A stretch of 8,982 nucleotides of DNA from Chloroflexota bacterium (GCA_016193545.1 JACPSA010000052.1:1-8982); one strand, 5' to 3'. Shown: positions 1 through 7,587, numbered from the stretch's first letter. Notes: generated from the letters alone by a model not told the origin. Numbers and translations: made by a program.

Positions 1-1
1 A

Positions 2-2074
2 GACGGTAATCCGCTGTCCCAGTTTTCGGATGGGGAAATCTGTCCCCGCGGGCATATCGGTCTTCAGGTTTTGTATGACCCGGACCGAGTCAGTAACCCA
101 TTGCGGAGGACTAATCCGGCGAAGGGCAAAGGGATGGACCCCGGCTGGGCTCCCATAGCATGGAGTGAAGCTTTGAGTGAGGTCAGTAGCCACTTAAAAT
201 CACTCAGAAGCGAAGCTCAGCCACATCGTCTGCTGCTACTGCACGGACTGAATACCACCAGCGATGAAGATATAATTCACCGTTTTGCCGAAGCCTATGG
301 GACGCCTAATATCGTTAACGGAGAATCTCTGGAAAATGAGGCAGAGGTGTCAGGCAGGTGGATGGCGGACGGCAATCGTAGTCATGTCGGCTATGACCTG
401 GGACGGACTAATTATGTGCTGGCTTTCGGCGCCAGTATTATCGAATCGGAGAGACCGCTAGCCCGTAATCTAAGGCTGTGGGGTAAGATACGGCGGGAAA
501 AGCCAAATCGTACCAAAGTGGTCGTAATCGACCCACGGTATTCAGTGACCGCGGCTCGAAGCGACCAGTGGCTTCCGATTAATGCCGGTACTGATGGAGC
601 GCTGGCAATGGCGATAGCCAACGTGATAATCGGCGAGGAGCTTTATGATACCGAGTTCATTAAGAACTGGGCGGCGGGGTTTGCTGAGTATAGAGAGCTG
701 GTGCTGCGTGATTACAGTCCGGAAAAAGTAGCCTCTCTCCTGGGTATCGATGCCGAGGTTATCCGGCAGATAGCCAGGGAGTTTGCTCAGACCAAACCGG
801 CGATTGCCTGGATAGGTAGAGGGGCTGTGGGTTGGCCTAATGGCTCTTATAATAGCTACGCCATATTTTGTCTTAATGCTCTGGTCGGCAGTATCGATGC
901 GCCGGGTGGAGTGATATATCAGGAAGAGCCGAAATATCGGGCTATGCCAGGACTGGCCGAAGATGATATCGCCCGGGCAGGTAGAGCCTGGCCGAGGCTG
1001 GATTGGGCCAGGACCAAGCAGTTCCCGGCGGCGGAGATGGTTACCAATCAGGTGCCCGACTCCATAATACAGGATATGCCCTATCCGGTGGCTATGGCTA
1101 TCGGGTTCAACAGTAACTTTAGTATGTCGGCCCCGGCGACGCGGCGCTGGGATGACGCCCTTAAAAAAGTGCCCTATTATATTCACATTGCGCCGTTTGT
1201 CAGCGAGATGGCGGAATACGCTGACATTATTTTACCGTCGCCTACCTTTATGGAAGAGTGGGCGTATGACCATGCCCCGCCGGGCTCAGGCTTTGCTGAA
1301 GTTAAGATAAAGCAGCCGGTAGTGGAACCGCAGCATGATACCAGGAGTATTACCGATATCGTCTTCGAAATAGCGGAGAGGCTGGGGGGGACGGTAGCCC
1401 GTTCTTTTAGCGGTATCGGTGACAATGCTGAGGGTTTTGTCAGGTACCGCACGGAAAATATTCTGCCCTGGTCTGAGTTTCGTGAGAAGGGTGTCTGGAT
1501 AGGGCCGCCTTATCGATACCAACTGTATGGCCGCATCTTCAATACACCATCGAAGAAATTTGAATTTTATTCGGGTAATCTGGAAAACCAGTTCAAGAAA
1601 GTAGGCAAAGACATTGGCAATAGAGTAGCTTATCTTCCTTATTATGATGAAGTCCAATTTCTCGGGGAAAAGACAAGATATCCTCTGGTGCTATCAACCT
1701 ATCAGCCGGTACTGACTATCGAAAGTGGCAACCAGAATTACCCCTGGGCGCAGGAGTTATTACTGGTGATGCATGGCTTAAGCTGGACTAACTTCGTCGA
1801 GATAAACAGCCAGACAGCCCATACCTTGGGGATCAAAGATAAAGATACAGTCTGGGTAGAATCTCAATTCGGCCGAATCAAGGGAACGGCCAGGGTAATC
1901 GAGGGTATTCATCCGCAGGTGGTCGGCATCGCCGATGCTCAAGGACACTACGCCGGTGGCCGCTGGCAGAAGAATTTGGGTGTGAACCCTAATGAAATTA
2001 TCGGCCTCGACTATGACTATTTGAGCGGACAATCTTCTTTTTTTAATACCAGGGTTAAAGTTTACCGGGCATGA
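2..2074 (+). CDS. Molybdopterin oxidoreductase large subunit (DMSO reductase/PsrA superfamily), 5'-truncated by window edge
   Basis: The reading frame is open from base 2 (690 residues visible), so the gene starts upstream. A TTG at 71 lies inside the conserved N-terminal domain and is not the start. The visible part opens with the end of the Fe4S4 domain: the last cluster Cys at 41-43 in CPRG, where Arg replaces the common Lys of CxKG. It continues with the Asp-Pro-Asp-Arg and Asn-Pro-Leu signature around 74-106, two MGD-binding Rossmann-like domains (VVVIDPR near 526-540; ADIILP and the following Glu near 1220-1256) and the C-terminal dinucleotide-binding domain from about 1680. The position aligning with the Mo ligand (Cys/Sec/Ser/Asp in relatives) is Glu, codon GAA at 332-334. 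The family transfers electrons to or from small oxyanions, sulfur compounds or formate, usually outside the membrane with B and C partners, as encoded next. The substrate cannot be named. Any Tat signal would lie before the window. Confidence 0.93.
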   Translation, partial: DGNPLSQFSDGEICPRGHIGLQVLYDPDRVSNPLRRTNPAKGKGMDPGWAPIAWSEALSEVSSHLKSLRSEAQPHRLLLLHGLNTTSDEDIIHRFAEAYGTPNIVNGESLENEAEVSGRWMADGNRSHVGYDLGRTNYVLAFGASIIESERPLARNLRLWGKIRREKPNRTKVVVIDPRYSVTAARSDQWLPINAGTDGALAMAIANVIIGEELYDTEFIKNWAAGFAEYRELVLRDYSPEKVASLLGIDAEVIRQIAREFAQTKPAIAWIGRGAVGWPNGSYNSYAIFCLNALVGSIDAPGGVIYQEEPKYRAMPGLAEDDIARAGRAWPRLDWARTKQFPAAEMVTNQVPDSIIQDMPYPVAMAIGFNSNFSMSAPATRRWDDALKKVPYYIHIAPFVSEMAEYADIILPSPTFMEEWAYDHAPPGSGFAEVKIKQPVVEPQHDTRSITDIVFEIAERLGGTVARSFSGIGDNAEGFVRYRTENILPWSEFREKGVWIGPPYRYQLYGRIFNTPSKKFEFYSGNLENQFKKVGKDIGNRVAYLPYYDEVQFLGEKTRYPLVLSTYQPVLTIESGNQNYPWAQELLLVMHGLSWTNFVEINSQTAHTLGIKDKDTVWVESQFGRIKGTARVIEGIHPQVVGIADAQGHYAGGRWQKNLGVNPNEIIGLDYDYLSGQSSFFNTRVKVYRA

Positions 2075-2082
2075 GGTAACAA

Positions 2083-2769
2083 ATGGCCAGATGGGGAATG
2101 GTTATCGATTTAGATAAATGTACTGGTTGCCAGGCGTGCTCCATCGCCTGCAAGACAGAGAATGATGTTCCTCATGGCTCACCTGAGGAGCACGTGCGGA
2201 GGACAGCCATTTTCTGGCATAAGGTAATCGCCGTCAGTCGCGGTGAATATCCGTCAGTAGGCATCGACCTGATACCTATGCCGTGCATGCACTGTGATAA
2301 GGCGCCATGTACTACGGTGTGCCCGGCCAAGGCAACCTATCGTCGTGCTGATGGCATTGTTATTCAGGACTTTCGGCGCTGTATCGGCTGTAAATATTGT
2401 ATGATTGCCTGTCCCTACGGGGTCAGAAGTTTTAACTATAAGGAGCAGGAAGAGAAAGAGTATCACCGACCAGACCTGTCTCCTGACCGGGCTACCCGGG
2501 GACCATGGCCTTTCCCCCGGCGGCTGCATGGTGTGGTTGAGAAATGTACCTTTTGCTTTCACCGGGTCGACCAGGGGCTTAGAGAGGGTAAAGAGATAGG
2601 TGTCGATGTCGTGCCGGCCTGTGCCGAAGCCTGTCCGGCTCACGCCATATTCTTTGGCGACCTTGACGACCCGGAGAGTGGGGTATCAAAGTTGCTGGCA
2701 ACCAGAGAGGGGTTCAGGATGAGGGAAGGAATGGGCACCAGTCCCAAGGTATTTTATCTACCGAGATAG
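2083..2769 (+). CDS. Four-cluster ferredoxin-type electron transfer subunit (DmsB/PsrB/NrfC family)
   Basis: This 228-residue protein is the usual length for the B subunit of complex iron-sulfur molybdoenzymes. Sixteen cysteines in four groups can be seen: 13/16/19/23, 68/71/76/80, 100/103/106/110 and 155/158/180/184, the expected set for four [4Fe-4S] clusters. It should wire the molybdopterin subunit to the NrfD-type membrane partner. No signal peptide is visible (it starts MARWGMVIDLDKC), which is normal for B subunits exported together with a Tat-targeted A subunit. It starts 8 bases after the upstream stop with GAGGT at 2073-2077, indicating translational coupling. The NrfD gene follows 11 bases later. 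The family is certain. The exact complex (polysulfide, thiosulfate, Qrc-like, other) cannot be read from this subunit. Confidence 0.96.
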   Translation: MARWGMVIDLDKCTGCQACSIACKTENDVPHGSPEEHVRRTAIFWHKVIAVSRGEYPSVGIDLIPMPCMHCDKAPCTTVCPAKATYRRADGIVIQDFRRCIGCKYCMIACPYGVRSFNYKEQEEKEYHRPDLSPDRATRGPWPFPRRLHGVVEKCTFCFHRVDQGLREGKEIGVDVVPACAEACPAHAIFFGDLDDPESGVSKLLATREGFRMREGMGTSPKVFYLPR

Positions 2770-2780
2770 GGTGGTCCTGA

Positions 2781-4007
2781 ATGGCAGTTTTGAATTTTTC
2801 TGCAATCGAAGGCAAGTCCAGAAGCTACCGCTGGCTGGTGGGAATTCTGGCGGCTTTAGTCCTGGCCGGACTGGTCGGCTTCGTTATCAGCTATCTCAAA
2901 GGTCACCAGGTGTTCGGCGGCAGCAACAATGTTCCCTGGGGCCTGCCGATTGTTTTCCTTATCTACCTGATTGGACTCAGCGCTGGTTCCCTTATTCTCT
3001 CCTCTCTGACCTATGTTTTCGGGCGGCAGGAGTATAAACCTATTGCCCGGATGGCAGTCTTCTTGGCGATAGTGCTTATTGTGGGTGCTTTGATATTCAT
3101 CTTTGTCGACCTGGGCAGGCCGGAGAAGTTCTGGCGGCTGTTCATGTTCTTTTATTTGAATAACATGACCTCGATGTTTGCCATCAACGGGGTGCTCTAT
3201 GGCGGTTATTTTGCCATCAGCCTGGTTTATTTGGGGTTCATCTTTGCCGATAATGCCAGAATGACGCGGGCTCTCGGTATCCTCGCCGTCTGCTGGGCGG
3301 TGCTGGTGCATATGGGTACCGGAGCTATATTCGGCTTCGTTGCTGCCCGTGAACCCTGGTTTTCGCCATTACGTCCCCTTGAATTTCTGGTGGCGGCGCT
3401 GGCATCGGGGTTGGCGCTGCTGATACTGGCGGTAGTGTTCACTTTGAAATTCACACGCCGAGATTTGAAAAAGGAAATGATTTTTTCTCTGGGCAGGCTG
3501 ATGTCGGTATTTATTATCACTCTGCTGGTTCTGGTTTTTGTCGATAAAATGACTCACTTTTACGAGCCGGCACGGGAGGCGACAGTTTATATGCTGGCCG
3601 GTCCTTCCAGCTGGGTTTTCTGGGGGTTACAGATAGGCATGGGAGGAGTTATCCCGCTGGTAATCCTGTTTAATTCCCGCTGGAATAAGACTATCCGCGG
3701 CATAGCTTTAGCCGCTGCCTCGGTGGTAATCGGCGTCTTTTTCGAAAGATTTTATCTGGTGATTCCCGGGGCGGCTTATCCCCTGGAATTGTACCCGGGG
3801 GAAATAGAGGGTGTCTGGGGAGCTGTCGGTTCTTTCCCGATAACGCCGGTGGAAACCATGCTATCGGTCGGGATAATTGCTTTGCTGGGGCTGGTTTTTG
3901 TGCTGGGTTTGAAATTTATGGAATTGCTGCCGGTCGCTGAGAGTACCGCAGCACCGGCGCCAGTGCCGAGTTCTGTACCTATGTCTGAGAAACAGCCCGT
4001 GGTGTAA
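2781..4007 (+). CDS. nrfD: NrfD/PsrC-family integral membrane subunit
   Basis: This 408-residue, strongly hydrophobic protein has about ten predicted membrane segments (roughly 17-38, 53-80, 90-110, 128-155, 163-188, 199-223, 236-256, 275-298, 306-328, 358-380). It carries NrfD-type landmarks: Asp110 followed by LGRPEKFWRL, and His177 in the HMGTGAIFG helix followed by Arg190. Members hold no cofactor, exchange electrons with (mena)quinone and anchor the B subunit; some may move protons. The last 20 or so residues are a Pro/Ala/Ser-rich hydrophilic tail. The ATG is 11 bases after the ferredoxin stop with a weak GGGTGG ribosome site at 2769-2774. The symbol is used in the family sense only; this is not a claim of nitrite reduction. 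Confidence 0.94.
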   Translation: MAVLNFSAIEGKSRSYRWLVGILAALVLAGLVGFVISYLKGHQVFGGSNNVPWGLPIVFLIYLIGLSAGSLILSSLTYVFGRQEYKPIARMAVFLAIVLIVGALIFIFVDLGRPEKFWRLFMFFYLNNMTSMFAINGVLYGGYFAISLVYLGFIFADNARMTRALGILAVCWAVLVHMGTGAIFGFVAAREPWFSPLRPLEFLVAALASGLALLILAVVFTLKFTRRDLKKEMIFSLGRLMSVFIITLLVLVFVDKMTHFYEPAREATVYMLAGPSSWVFWGLQIGMGGVIPLVILFNSRWNKTIRGIALAAASVVIGVFFERFYLVIPGAAYPLELYPGEIEGVWGAVGSFPITPVETMLSVGIIALLGLVFVLGLKFMELLPVAESTAAPAPVPSSVPMSEKQPVV

Positions 4008-4047
4008 CCCGATTGAATGAATAGTCAGGAGATAGTAAACACGAAAC

Positions 4048-4884
4048 ATGAGCAAGACCAGAGGAATCGACCAGGAAAAGCTCAAGGTGCGCTTCTTAAA
4101 GCCCGAGGGTAAAATCAGCCGGCGTGAGCTGCTAAAGCTGGTGATTCCTCGCTATGAGGTAATTCCTTTCGTTGAATCCGCTTCATGTCGGGGAAGCCGG
4201 GAATGCGGGCTTTGTCTGGATACCTGCCCGTTGGCAGCGATAAAGTCTGAGAACGATGAGGTCACCATCGATACCGCTTTGTGCAGGGGCTGTGGTGCCT
4301 GTATCGAGGCTTGCCCGTACCGGGCGATAACCTATCCTACGTTTTCCCTCGAGCAATTGGACAAAGAGATGGCAAAGTTGTTTGCTGCTGAAGGCACTCC
4401 TGTTAAACCGGGGATAATGGCATTCGTCTGTCAGAACTGCCGGCCAGTAGCCGATGGAGATAGCGTAACACCTCCGGCGTATCCGGCTGGGATATTGCCC
4501 TTAATCGTTCCCTGTCTGGCAATGGTTTCCCCCTGGTTAATGTTGCGTGCTTTTGACCGGGGAGCATCGGGACTGGCCCTTATTTTCAGTCAGCGAAAGT
4601 GTCCCGTTGCCCTGGCTGCGGATAGATGGCAGGGGAGCGTACGGTTTGTCCAGGCGTTGCTCAAATGCTGGGGCATAGAGCTGGAAAGTATCCGGGTCTT
4701 TAATATTGACGACGATTCCGCTAATCTTGCCCGGCAGTTAGGCCAGTTTGCTGCAGAAATAGCTGGTTCGGTTCCACTACCGTGGCGGTTGTCTGAGCCT
4801 GTGCCGGTTCCCAACGATGCCTGGCGGCTGCCGGTGCTGGTTAGAGGATTGAGAAATAAACTGGGGGTGCCGGCTGGAGTATGA
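4048..4884 (+). CDS. Two-cluster ferredoxin fused to an MvhD/FlpD-like domain
   Basis: The N-terminal part of this 278-residue protein has two [4Fe-4S] sites: Cys47/53/56/60 (with an unusual five-residue first gap) and Cys79/82/85/89. From about residue 123 it resembles the MvhD/FlpD domain that links hydrogenase or formate dehydrogenase to heterodisulfide reductase: FVCQNC (Cys128, Cys131), VPC (Cys156), then RAFDRGASGLALIFSQRKC ending in Cys185. The first Cys of the usual GC-x4-C pair is Ser181, so the [2Fe-2S] site may be altered. There is no signal peptide or membrane helix, so it is probably cytoplasmic. The ATG follows an in-frame stop at 4033-4035; AGGAGA at 4027-4032 is rather far upstream (15 bases). 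It lies 40 bases after nrfD. In context it could pass electrons between soluble flavoproteins or ferredoxin and the HdrD-like protein encoded downstream. The partner is inferred. Confidence 0.85.
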   Translation: MSKTRGIDQEKLKVRFLKPEGKISRRELLKLVIPRYEVIPFVESASCRGSRECGLCLDTCPLAAIKSENDEVTIDTALCRGCGACIEACPYRAITYPTFSLEQLDKEMAKLFAAEGTPVKPGIMAFVCQNCRPVADGDSVTPPAYPAGILPLIVPCLAMVSPWLMLRAFDRGASGLALIFSQRKCPVALAADRWQGSVRFVQALLKCWGIELESIRVFNIDDDSANLARQLGQFAAEIAGSVPLPWRLSEPVPVPNDAWRLPVLVRGLRNKLGVPAGV

Positions 4885-4900
4885 TTGTCCTGTTGAGGCA

Positions 4901-5260
4901 TTGGCTGCTTCATCGAACGAAGAAACCGGCGACTATAAGTTGCTTTTCCGGCATGATTTGTGTCTGGCTTGCGCTAAATGTATTACGGTTTGTCCGGAGA
5001 AGTGCCTCAAGTTAGAGCGTATTCTGGAGTTGGACAAGATGGATAGGCCGGCTGTAGTTCTTTTTGAAGATAGTATGGCCCGCTGTCGGGAGTGTGGTAG
5101 CTTTATCGGGCCGAGAGCTTTGGTTGATGGGTTACAGTTAAAACTGGGGGCAATGGGAGATTCCCTTACCTCCATGTTGGAACTCTGCCCCGCCTGTAAA
5201 ATGAAGGTTCAGTTTGGCCCGGGGAGGGATGCCCGGGAGCCGGTTAATCAGCCGGATTAG
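4901..5260 (+). CDS. Small ferredoxin with C-terminal four-Cys site (HycF-like)
   Basis: This protein of about 119 residues has one clear [4Fe-4S] motif (Cys21/24/27/31, followed by Pro) with an extra Cys35. A second paired site follows: Cys62/Cys65 (CREC-G) and Cys96/Cys99 (CPAC). This CxxCG...CPxC layout recalls the C-terminal metal site of HycF-type subunits of formate hydrogenlyase and related ferredoxins. The second site could bind Zn or an Fe-S cluster. The start is uncertain: the frame opens at 4853 without an ATG, and TTG 4901 has GAGG only two bases before it. TTG 4940 is an alternative that keeps all cysteines. It is probably a cytoplasmic electron carrier of the same complex, lying 16 bases after the MvhD-like gene. 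Confidence 0.78.
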   Translation: MAASSNEETGDYKLLFRHDLCLACAKCITVCPEKCLKLERILELDKMDRPAVVLFEDSMARCRECGSFIGPRALVDGLQLKLGAMGDSLTSMLELCPACKMKVQFGPGRDAREPVNQPD

Positions 5261-5289
5261 AATCTTAAACCGGTTAGTTGGGGATAATA

Positions 5290-5514
5290 ATGGATATATT
5301 ACTGAGAGTAATAGCTATTTTTATTGAAGTAAGCCTGCTGGCGTTGATTTTTTACTGTTTGCTTAACGGCGCGCGGCTGACTATCTTTGACCTGGGGCTG
5401 GGAGTTAAATATCGGAAGATGGTAACTACAGCGCTAGTGGTCGACGGTGGTATTATTCTGGTCTTTTTAATCTCTCATCTGACCTTACTGTATCCAGCAA
5501 TTGGCGCCGGATGA
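5290..5514 (+). CDS. Small two-helix membrane protein of the redox operon
   Basis: I do not recognise this protein beyond its topology. Starting at ATG 5290 it has 74 residues; a TTG at 5278 would add four. The ATG is preferred because TTGGGG at 5278-5283 then serves as a ribosome site 6 bases upstream. It has two hydrophobic segments, about residues 5-26 and 47-69, joined by a short charged loop (GVKYRKM). No cysteine or histidine suggests a cofactor: the only Cys is in helix 1 and the only His in helix 2. It lies between the small ferredoxin and the NarI-HdrD fusion, 18 bases before the latter. By position it may match the tiny HmcD-type subunits of Hmc complexes, or serve as an assembly or anchoring subunit. 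That comparison rests on gene order, not sequence similarity. Confidence 0.72.
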   Translation: MDILLRVIAIFIEVSLLALIFYCLLNGARLTIFDLGLGVKYRKMVTTALVVDGGIILVFLISHLTLLYPAIGAG

Positions 5515-5521
5515 TAAGTTT

Positions 5522-5528
5522 AGGAGGG
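5522..5528 (+). promoter_or_regulatory. Strong ribosome binding site deciding a TTG start
   Basis: AGGAGGG is a near-perfect anti-16S complement. It lies four bases before TTG 5533. There is no ATG nearby in this frame, so this site fixes the TTG as the start of the NarI-HdrD fusion gene. Confidence 0.8.
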
Positions 5529-5532
5529 CAGT

Positions 5533-7587
5533 TTGGATTCTTTGCGTGAGCTTTTCTGGGCGGGTCAGGAAGTTTACATAACACAAGTATTTATGCCCAT
5601 CATCATTGGTGTGGGCATATTCTTCCCGGCTATTATCGGCCTTTTTGTCCTGGGCTTTTACCGGCGCTACCGATTGTGGAAAGTGGGGCAGGGTGACAAT
5701 CGCTCCGGGGAGTGGCTCACCAGGCTGCTGACTACCCTGGCGGTGGCGGTAGCTAATGTCAGAATCGTGAGGCTAAAGGAACTGTATCCCGGCTTGATGC
5801 ATAGCCTTATTTTCGGCGGGACGGCGCTTCTTTTTCTGGGTAAGATAATCCGCCTGTTCTCATTCGGCGGGCTGACAGTACCGCCGCAGAGTATTTATCT
5901 TTATGCCTCTTTGATTTCTGAGATTGGCGGCGTCCTGATTATTATCGGCGGAGGTATGGCGGTGTACCGGCGGTATATCAGGAGACCGCCCCGCCTGGAT
6001 ACTGTGCCTGAGGATAATCTGGTTTTCGTCTGGGCGTCTTTACTGGTGCTGACCGGCTTTATGATTAAGGGATACCGGATTGCCGTCAGTGATATCACTC
6101 CTCCTGACTGGACAATGTGGTCGCCGGTAGGCTACCTTATTTCAAATGTCTTTCCTACCTTTATGACTGAGGCGAAAGATGAAATCCTGGTCTGGCACCG
6201 GGTATTGATTCACACCATACCGGCCTTTGTCTTTCTGGGCTATATCTGGTTGAACCGTTCGCGTCTACAGCATATACTTATTTCCCCGCTGAATGTGTTT
6301 TTCCGCTCGTTGAAGCCAAAAGGGGCTTTGGCGCCAATAGACCTTGAGAAAGCCGAGTCATTTGGTGTTTCCCAGATTGAAGGTTTTACCTGGAAGCAGC
6401 TTCTGGACCTCGATGCCTGTACCCGGTGTGGTCGCTGTCAGGATGCCTGCCCGGCCTACTTCAGCGGTAAGAAGCTTAATCCTAAGAAGGTGATACAGGA
6501 CCTTAAAGCGCATCTCCAGGCAGTGTATCCCTACCCTCTGGTGAAAAAGCCTGTAGAGTCCCGGCCGGACATGCTTACGGAGGTAATTACGGAGGAGGTA
6601 CTGTGGGACTGCACCACCTGCCGTGCCTGCCAGCAGGCATGCCCGGTTTATATCGAGCATGTCGATAAGATGATTGACATGCGCCGTAACCTGGCCATGG
6701 AAAAGAGCCAGTTCCCTGAATCGGCTCAGGAAGCGCTGAAGAGCTTGGGGACCAGAGAACACCCCTGGCGGGGGACCACAGCGGGCAGGACCGATTGGGC
6801 GAAGGGCCTGGGGGTGAAGGTTCTGGCTGAAGACAAAAATATCGATATACTTTACTGGGTGGGCTGCACCGCGGCGCTGGAAGACCGTAATATGAAGGTA
6901 AGTGCTGCCACTGCCCGGATTCTGCAGGCGGCCGGCATCAACTTCGGCATACTGGGTACTGAGGAGGCTTGCTGCGGCGACCCGGCACGCCGGCTGGGTG
7001 ATGAGTACCTGTTTCAGACCCTCTGCCAGAAGAATATTGAAATCCTTAAGTCATATAATGTTACTAAAATCGTTACTACCTGCCCCCATTGTTTCAATTC
7101 TCTGAAGAATGAATATCCCCAGTTTGGCGGTAACTTTGAGGTTATCCATCACACCAGATTCATCAATGATTTGATTGCCAGTGGCAAAATAAAACTCGGC
7201 GGTCTGGCCAGTAACAAAACAGTCGCTTATCATGATTCCTGTTATCTGGGGCGTTACAACGATATTTATCAGCCTCCGCGGGATATTCTTCAGGCTATTG
7301 GTGGCATCAAAAAGGTGGAGCTGTCCCGCTGCATGTCGACCAGCTTTTGTTGCGGTGGGGGAGGCGGTCACATGTGGATGGAGGAGGAGCCGGCTAAGCG
7401 GGTCAATACCAAACGGACTCAGGATGTCATCGATGCTAAAGCCGACCTGGTAGCTACGGCCTGTCCCTACTGTCTATCGATGTTTGAAGACGGTTTGAAG
7501 ACCAAGGAAGTTGCTGAATCAGTAAAAGCCATTGACTTGAGTGAGCTGGTGCTTCAGGCAATGGCGTTAGATACTAAAAAGGCATAG
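5533..7587 (+). CDS. Membrane Fe-S oxidoreductase: NarI-like cytochrome b domain fused to HdrD-like domain
   Basis: This 684-residue protein has two halves. Residues 1-260 hold about five membrane helices and NarI-type heme histidine candidates (His90, His222, His227, His247), ending in the family-like RLQHILISPLNVFF. Residues 290-372 carry two [4Fe-4S] motifs: Cys296/299/302/306 and Cys360/363/366/370. Two complete CCG domains follow: Cys445, Cys480-481, Cys517/520; and Cys570, Cys606-607, Cys644/647, the ligands of the non-cubane clusters of HdrB/HdrD. The architecture matches membrane Etf:menaquinone oxidoreductases (DUF224/EMO) and the fused counterpart of HmcE-HmcF or DsrM-DsrK. It should move electrons between a cytoplasmic partner and menaquinone through heme b. 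The TTG start is backed by AGGAGGG at 5522-5528, four bases away. No etfAB is visible, so an operon-internal partner (the MvhD-like protein or ferredoxin) is an alternative to EtfAB. Confidence 0.92.
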   Translation: MDSLRELFWAGQEVYITQVFMPIIIGVGIFFPAIIGLFVLGFYRRYRLWKVGQGDNRSGEWLTRLLTTLAVAVANVRIVRLKELYPGLMHSLIFGGTALLFLGKIIRLFSFGGLTVPPQSIYLYASLISEIGGVLIIIGGGMAVYRRYIRRPPRLDTVPEDNLVFVWASLLVLTGFMIKGYRIAVSDITPPDWTMWSPVGYLISNVFPTFMTEAKDEILVWHRVLIHTIPAFVFLGYIWLNRSRLQHILISPLNVFFRSLKPKGALAPIDLEKAESFGVSQIEGFTWKQLLDLDACTRCGRCQDACPAYFSGKKLNPKKVIQDLKAHLQAVYPYPLVKKPVESRPDMLTEVITEEVLWDCTTCRACQQACPVYIEHVDKMIDMRRNLAMEKSQFPESAQEALKSLGTREHPWRGTTAGRTDWAKGLGVKVLAEDKNIDILYWVGCTAALEDRNMKVSAATARILQAAGINFGILGTEEACCGDPARRLGDEYLFQTLCQKNIEILKSYNVTKIVTTCPHCFNSLKNEYPQFGGNFEVIHHTRFINDLIASGKIKLGGLASNKTVAYHDSCYLGRYNDIYQPPRDILQAIGGIKKVELSRCMSTSFCCGGGGGHMWMEEEPAKRVNTKRTQDVIDAKADLVATACPYCLSMFEDGLKTKEVAESVKAIDLSELVLQAMALDTKKA

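Noticed and set aside
332..334. Possible selenocysteine at the metal-ligand position
   Set aside because: The codon is GAA, not TGA; the only in-frame TGA in the gene is the stop at 2072-2074.
542..1186. Long minus-strand open frame of 214 codons opposite the molybdopterin gene
   Set aside because: It is antisense to a strongly conserved coding region, has no recognisable domains, and reads like a shadow frame.
1384..1390. Run of seven G as a frameshift hotspot in the molybdopterin gene
   Set aside because: The frame and the conserved domains continue normally on both sides, so there is no sign of a shift.
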